Assembly: GCF_003116035.1 (NCBI RefSeq)
Contig: NZ_LGQW01000015.1
Location: forward strand, 4,023,769 to 4,087,768
Reading direction: 5' to 3'
DNA length: 64,000 nt
Origin: Azospirillum sp. TSH64
Lineage (GTDB): Bacteria > Pseudomonadota > Alphaproteobacteria > Azospirillales > Azospirillaceae
Positions 61,259 through 64,000 of this stretch are shown here, one piece after another; position 1 is the stretch's first letter, and the number at the start of each line of letters is the position of its first letter. The notes beneath the pieces were generated by a model. The model was not told where the DNA came from and made no database searches. It was given only the letters and a program-made list of their open reading frames with translations. The translations under genes were made by a program, and so were the position numbers.

Positions 61259-61441
61259 TCAGATGGCACCGTCTTCGGCCAGTAGATGGCGCTTTTCCTC
61301 AAGGGCGTGGATGTCGTCGAGGAGCGATGCCGGAGGCGGGCGACATCCACATGCATGGGCGTGTTCCAGATGCCATTCGACACGCTGCTGTCGTGTCGCC
61401 TTCGCTGGCATGGGATGCGCTTCGTGCCAGTTTCTGTTCAT
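61259..61441 (-). CDS. Small conserved-looking protein with a CGCRPPP motif
   Basis: A 60-residue product with a His/Glu-rich middle (QQRVEWHLEHAHACGCRPPPASLL) and charged helical C-terminus (DDIHALEEKRHLL). The closely spaced Cys and His could bind a metal. AGGGGG lies upstream of the ATG at 61441; the frame is open further upstream. Similar short proteins with a 'W-H-x-x-H-A...CGCRP' core occur in other alphaproteobacteria as far as I recall. Function unknown. Confidence 0.5.
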   Translation of the reverse strand: MNRNWHEAHPMPAKATRQQRVEWHLEHAHACGCRPPPASLLDDIHALEEKRHLLAEDGAI

Positions 61442-61663
61442 GGATGCCCCTATTGACTGCAGAGCAATTATGCCCGCCGATAGGGCCGGCTTCCATTGGC
61501 TCCAGGCATGCTGAATATCATGCCGCAGGTCATCTCTGTGCCTGACATGGCGTCGAGAGGCCGGGAGCGACTTCGCCGGCCATCCGGTTCTGAAGGTCGA
61601 TGGGCAGTCGATCGCCGGCATCTTCCTGCCTTACATCTCCGGGTGGCCAGCCTCGTCCGGCGG

Positions 61664-61987
61664 TCAACCCTTCAGACAGCTTGCCATGAAGGCTTTCCGA
61701 TCGTCCCCACTCTTCCCGACCGCGTCGGCGTTGCACTTCTTCATCTTGTCCTGCTGAGCCGTCAGCGGTTTGGCAGGTTCGGCGGCTGCGGCCGGCTTGT
61801 TCGAGAGGCAACTGCTCATAAACGTCTTGCGCTCGTCGCCTTTCAGGCTTTTGGCGGTCGCATCGGCATTGCAGGCCTTCATCTTTTCCTGCTGCTTCTC
61901 CTGCTGCGGCGTGGCCGCAGTCGACGCACCGGAACCGCCAGCCAGCGTCACGGCCATGGCGGCAGCTGCAATCACGTACCTCAGCAT
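61664..61987 (-). CDS. PsiF-repeat protein, exported
   Basis: A 107-residue protein with a signal peptide (MLRYVIAAAAMAVTLAGGSGASTA) and two PsiF repeats of the type QQEKMKACNADATAKSLKGDERKTFMSSCL and QQDKMKKCNADAVGKSGDDRKAFMASCL. Each repeat contains two Cys, probably disulfide-linked. PsiF proteins are phosphate-starvation-inducible in E. coli, role unknown. GGGAGG precedes the ATG. Confidence 0.88.
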   Translation of the reverse strand: MLRYVIAAAAMAVTLAGGSGASTAATPQQEKQQEKMKACNADATAKSLKGDERKTFMSSCLSNKPAAAAEPAKPLTAQQDKMKKCNADAVGKSGDDRKAFMASCLKG

Positions 61988-62271
61988 CTCAAGATCCTCC
62001 CAGGCACGCCGCCTCGCACGAGGCATGTCGCGACCGGTGGAGGATCGCACGGGCGGAATCGACGGGCCAACGGGTGCATCCGGCCAGTGCAGGTCGGCTG
62101 GATGCGCCCGTCGCCCAATTCCCCCTATACCGAATTGCGTGGGCTTCGCCCATGTCTGCCGCGCTCTCTGCGCAGGTGGCCCTGACCGGCGGCGGAGGGC
62201 TAAGGCCGGACCGGCGGCGGGGGCCCCCTCCCCGCACTGGAGAGGGCTTCCGCCGCCGGTCCAACCGCCGG

Positions 62272-63462
62272 TCAGGCGACCCGCTTGTCGCGGAAGGCCT
62301 CGATGGTGCGCATCACGCCGCGCAGTTCGGCCAGACCCTTCAGACGCCCGACGAAGGAATAGCCGGGGTTCATCGTCTGGCCGATGTCGTCGCCCAGCAG
62401 ATGGCCGTGGTCGGGGCGCATCGGGATTTGGGCATCGGCACGGCCGGCCTGCCGGCGGCGGGCCTCCTCGTCGATCATCGCCGCGGCGACGCCGATCAGG
62501 TCGGTGTCGCCGCCGAGATGGTCGGCCTCATAGAAGGAACCGTCCGGCTCGTGCGTGGTGTTGCGCAGATGGACGAAGTGGATGCGCGGGGCGAACTCCT
62601 TCGCCATCGCCACCAGATCGTTCTTCGGGTTGGAGCCGAAGGACCCCGTGCACAGGGTCAGCCCGCAGGCCTCCTGCGGCACGGCGGCGAACAGCGCCCG
62701 CACATCCTCCGCGGTGGACATCACGCGAGGCAGGCCGAAGATGGGGAAGGACGGGTCGTCGGGGTGGATGCACAGCCGCACTCCCTCCTCCTCGGCGACC
62801 GGCGTGATCTCGCGCAGGAACTCGATCAGGTTGGCGCGCAGATCCTCGACGCCGATCTCCTGGTACAGTTCCAGCATGCCGCGGAAGCTGTCGCGGTCAT
62901 AGGCGAAGTCGCGGGCCGGCAGCCAGTCGATCAGGTTGCGCTCCAGCTCCGCCACCTGCTCCACCGACATCGCCTCGAACCGCGCCTTGGCGGCGGCGAC
63001 ATGGGCGGGGTCGTAGCTGGCCTCCGCATTGCGGCGCTTCAGCACGAACAAATCGTAGGCGGCGAAATCGACGCTGTCGTAGCGCAGGGCATAGCCGCCG
63101 TTCGGCAGCCGGTGCATCAGGTTGGTCCGGCTCCAATCGGTGATGACCATGAAATTGTAGCAGATCACCGGGATGCCGGCCCGCGCCACATTGCGGATCG
63201 ACTGCTTGTAATTGTCGATCTTGGTCTGGAAGTCGCCGGTGCGGGTCTTGATCTCCTCGCCGACGCCGATGCTCTCCACCACGTCCCAGGTCAGGCCGGC
63301 GGCCTCGATCATGGCGCGGCGCTTCTGGATTTCCTCGGGCGTCCAGACGCTGCCCTGGTTCATGTGATGCAGCGCGGTGACGATGCCGGTGGCACCGGCC
63401 TGACGGGCCTTCTCCAGGGTGACGGGATCGTCCGGGCCGAACCAGCGCCAGGTTTCCTGCAT
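62272..63462 (-). CDS. uxuA: Mannonate dehydratase
   Basis: A 396-residue enzyme that dehydrates D-mannonate to 2-keto-3-deoxygluconate in glucuronate catabolism. UxuA features include MQETWRWFGPDDPVTL at the N-terminus, ICYNFMVITDWSRT, metal-ligand segments with LCIHPDDPSFPIFGLPR and MRPDHGHLLGDD, and LCTGSFGSNPKND. Length matches E. coli UxuA. It follows the uxuB-like gene by 49 bases on the same strand, forming a uxuBA operon. Confidence 0.97.
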   Translation of the reverse strand: MQETWRWFGPDDPVTLEKARQAGATGIVTALHHMNQGSVWTPEEIQKRRAMIEAAGLTWDVVESIGVGEEIKTRTGDFQTKIDNYKQSIRNVARAGIPVICYNFMVITDWSRTNLMHRLPNGGYALRYDSVDFAAYDLFVLKRRNAEASYDPAHVAAAKARFEAMSVEQVAELERNLIDWLPARDFAYDRDSFRGMLELYQEIGVEDLRANLIEFLREITPVAEEEGVRLCIHPDDPSFPIFGLPRVMSTAEDVRALFAAVPQEACGLTLCTGSFGSNPKNDLVAMAKEFAPRIHFVHLRNTTHEPDGSFYEADHLGGDTDLIGVAAAMIDEEARRRQAGRADAQIPMRPDHGHLLGDDIGQTMNPGYSFVGRLKGLAELRGVMRTIEAFRDKRVA

Positions 63463-63511
63463 GATGATGTCCTTTCGAATAGGGGTACGGTGGGCGGAAG
63501 CCGCCCTTCGG

Positions 63512-64000
63512 TCAGGGGGTCGCGAGGAAGCCGGTCAGCGTTTTGGCGACGCCGACGCGCATCAGGCTGTCGAGATGACGGACGACCGCGGTGCGGAAGG
63601 CGTCCTCGGCGACCAGTTCGGGGTCGAAGATGTCCTCCACGGCGAACAGTGCCGCCGCCAGGGCGCCGGCATCCTTGCCATGGGCGCCGGCGATGCCGGT
63701 GAGCAGTGTCGCCATCGGATCGGCGACCGCATAGGCGGCACCGGCCTCGTTCTTCTGCGCCAGGAAGCGCATCCAGGCGGCGACGGCCAGCGGGATCACC
63801 CTCGGCGCCTTGCCGGCGGCGAACAGCTCGCGTGCCGGTTCCAGCAGGCGCGGCGGCAGCTTCTGCGAGCCGTCGGAGGAGATCTGGAGGGTGCGGTGGC
63901 GGATGCCGGGGTTGCGGAAGCGTGCCTCCAGCGCCGCGGTGTAGGCGGGGATGTCGGTGCCCGGAACCGGGGGCAGGGTGGGGATCAGATCCTCCGCCCA
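63512..64000 (-). CDS. uxuB: Mannitol dehydrogenase-family protein, probably fructuronate reductase (C-terminal part)
   Basis: The last 162 residues of a long-chain polyol dehydrogenase; the N-terminal NAD-binding domain lies beyond the right edge. NPGIRHRTLQISSDGSQKLPPRLL and VIPLAVAAWMRFL are typical of the C-terminal domain of mannitol dehydrogenase/UxuB-type proteins, which reduce fructuronate to mannonate. Linkage to uxuA favours fructuronate reductase over mannitol dehydrogenase, but the catalytic Lys region is not visible. Confidence 0.88.
   Translation of the reverse strand, partial: WAEDLIPTLPPVPGTDIPAYTAALEARFRNPGIRHRTLQISSDGSQKLPPRLLEPARELFAAGKAPRVIPLAVAAWMRFLAQKNEAGAAYAVADPMATLLTGIAGAHGKDAGALAAALFAVEDIFDPELVAEDAFRTAVVRHLDSLMRVGVAKTLTGFLATP

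Overview
The window comes from a very GC-rich alphaproteobacterium, most probably an Azospirillum-type member of the Rhodospirillales. This is judged from gene content only: class I PHA synthase with periplasmic-type PHB depolymerases, an Aer-like chemoreceptor with a PilZ domain, a ChvI-like response regulator, Lrp, a CtrA-type box, and alphaproteobacterial small proteins. It is mostly ordinary chromosome-like sequence, with a few accessory patches (an MNT/HEPN pair near 13 kb and an integrase relic beside a tRNA-Ser gene near 58.7 kb).

Layout. 1-2.4 kb: two translationally coupled genes of unknown function. 2.5-3.5 kb: an SBF-like Na+ symporter facing left. 3.7-12.8 kb: a complete leucine/isovalerate (liu) catabolic operon (isovaleryl-CoA dehydrogenase, thiolase, a second acyl-CoA dehydrogenase, both methylcrotonyl-CoA carboxylase subunits, methylglutaconyl-CoA hydratase, HMG-CoA lyase), with an 18-bp palindrome in front and an intrinsic terminator behind. 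12.8-13.6 kb: an MNT-HEPN toxin-antitoxin-like pair. 14-17.4 kb: a lipoprotein and an overlapping two-component pair behind a perfect TTAA-N7-TTAAC box. 17.5-21.3 kb: Lrp and an Aer/MCP/PilZ receptor.

21.3-32.4 kb is the most unusual locus. A divergently transcribed gene encodes an IclR-type winged helix-turn-helix joined by a proline-rich linker to a degenerate, C-terminally truncated acyl-CoA synthetase. A TetR gene follows it on the same strand. Opposite is a seven-gene operon: a LivFGHM-type ABC importer, an active-looking acyl-CoA ligase and a PaaK-like ligase with an altered P-loop. Two nearly identical 17-bp operators (GGTCCA-N5-TGGACC) lie between the two transcription units. The simplest model is a one-component regulator that senses an acyl, acyl-CoA or adenylate ligand with a dead synthetase fold and controls uptake and CoA activation of a carboxylic acid. 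No published description of this architecture is known to me.

32.4-46.8 kb: GST, a Tat-exported class A beta-lactamase, a tail-anchored pseudokinase with a partner membrane protein, PHA synthase, a type I secretion ABC/MFP pair, a peroxiredoxin, and two tandem PHB-depolymerase paralogues of which the first has lost its catalytic Ser and His. 46.8-58 kb: housekeeping and metabolism (enolase, alpha/beta hydrolase, MurJ, sulfurtransferase, FliN-like protein, diaminopropionate ammonia-lyase, ClpP-like periplasmic protein, GatB, a PAS histidine kinase). 58-64 kb: tRNA-Ser(GCU), the integrase relic, an M48 membrane protease, small proteins, and uxuA with the 3' end of a uxuB-like gene running off the right edge.
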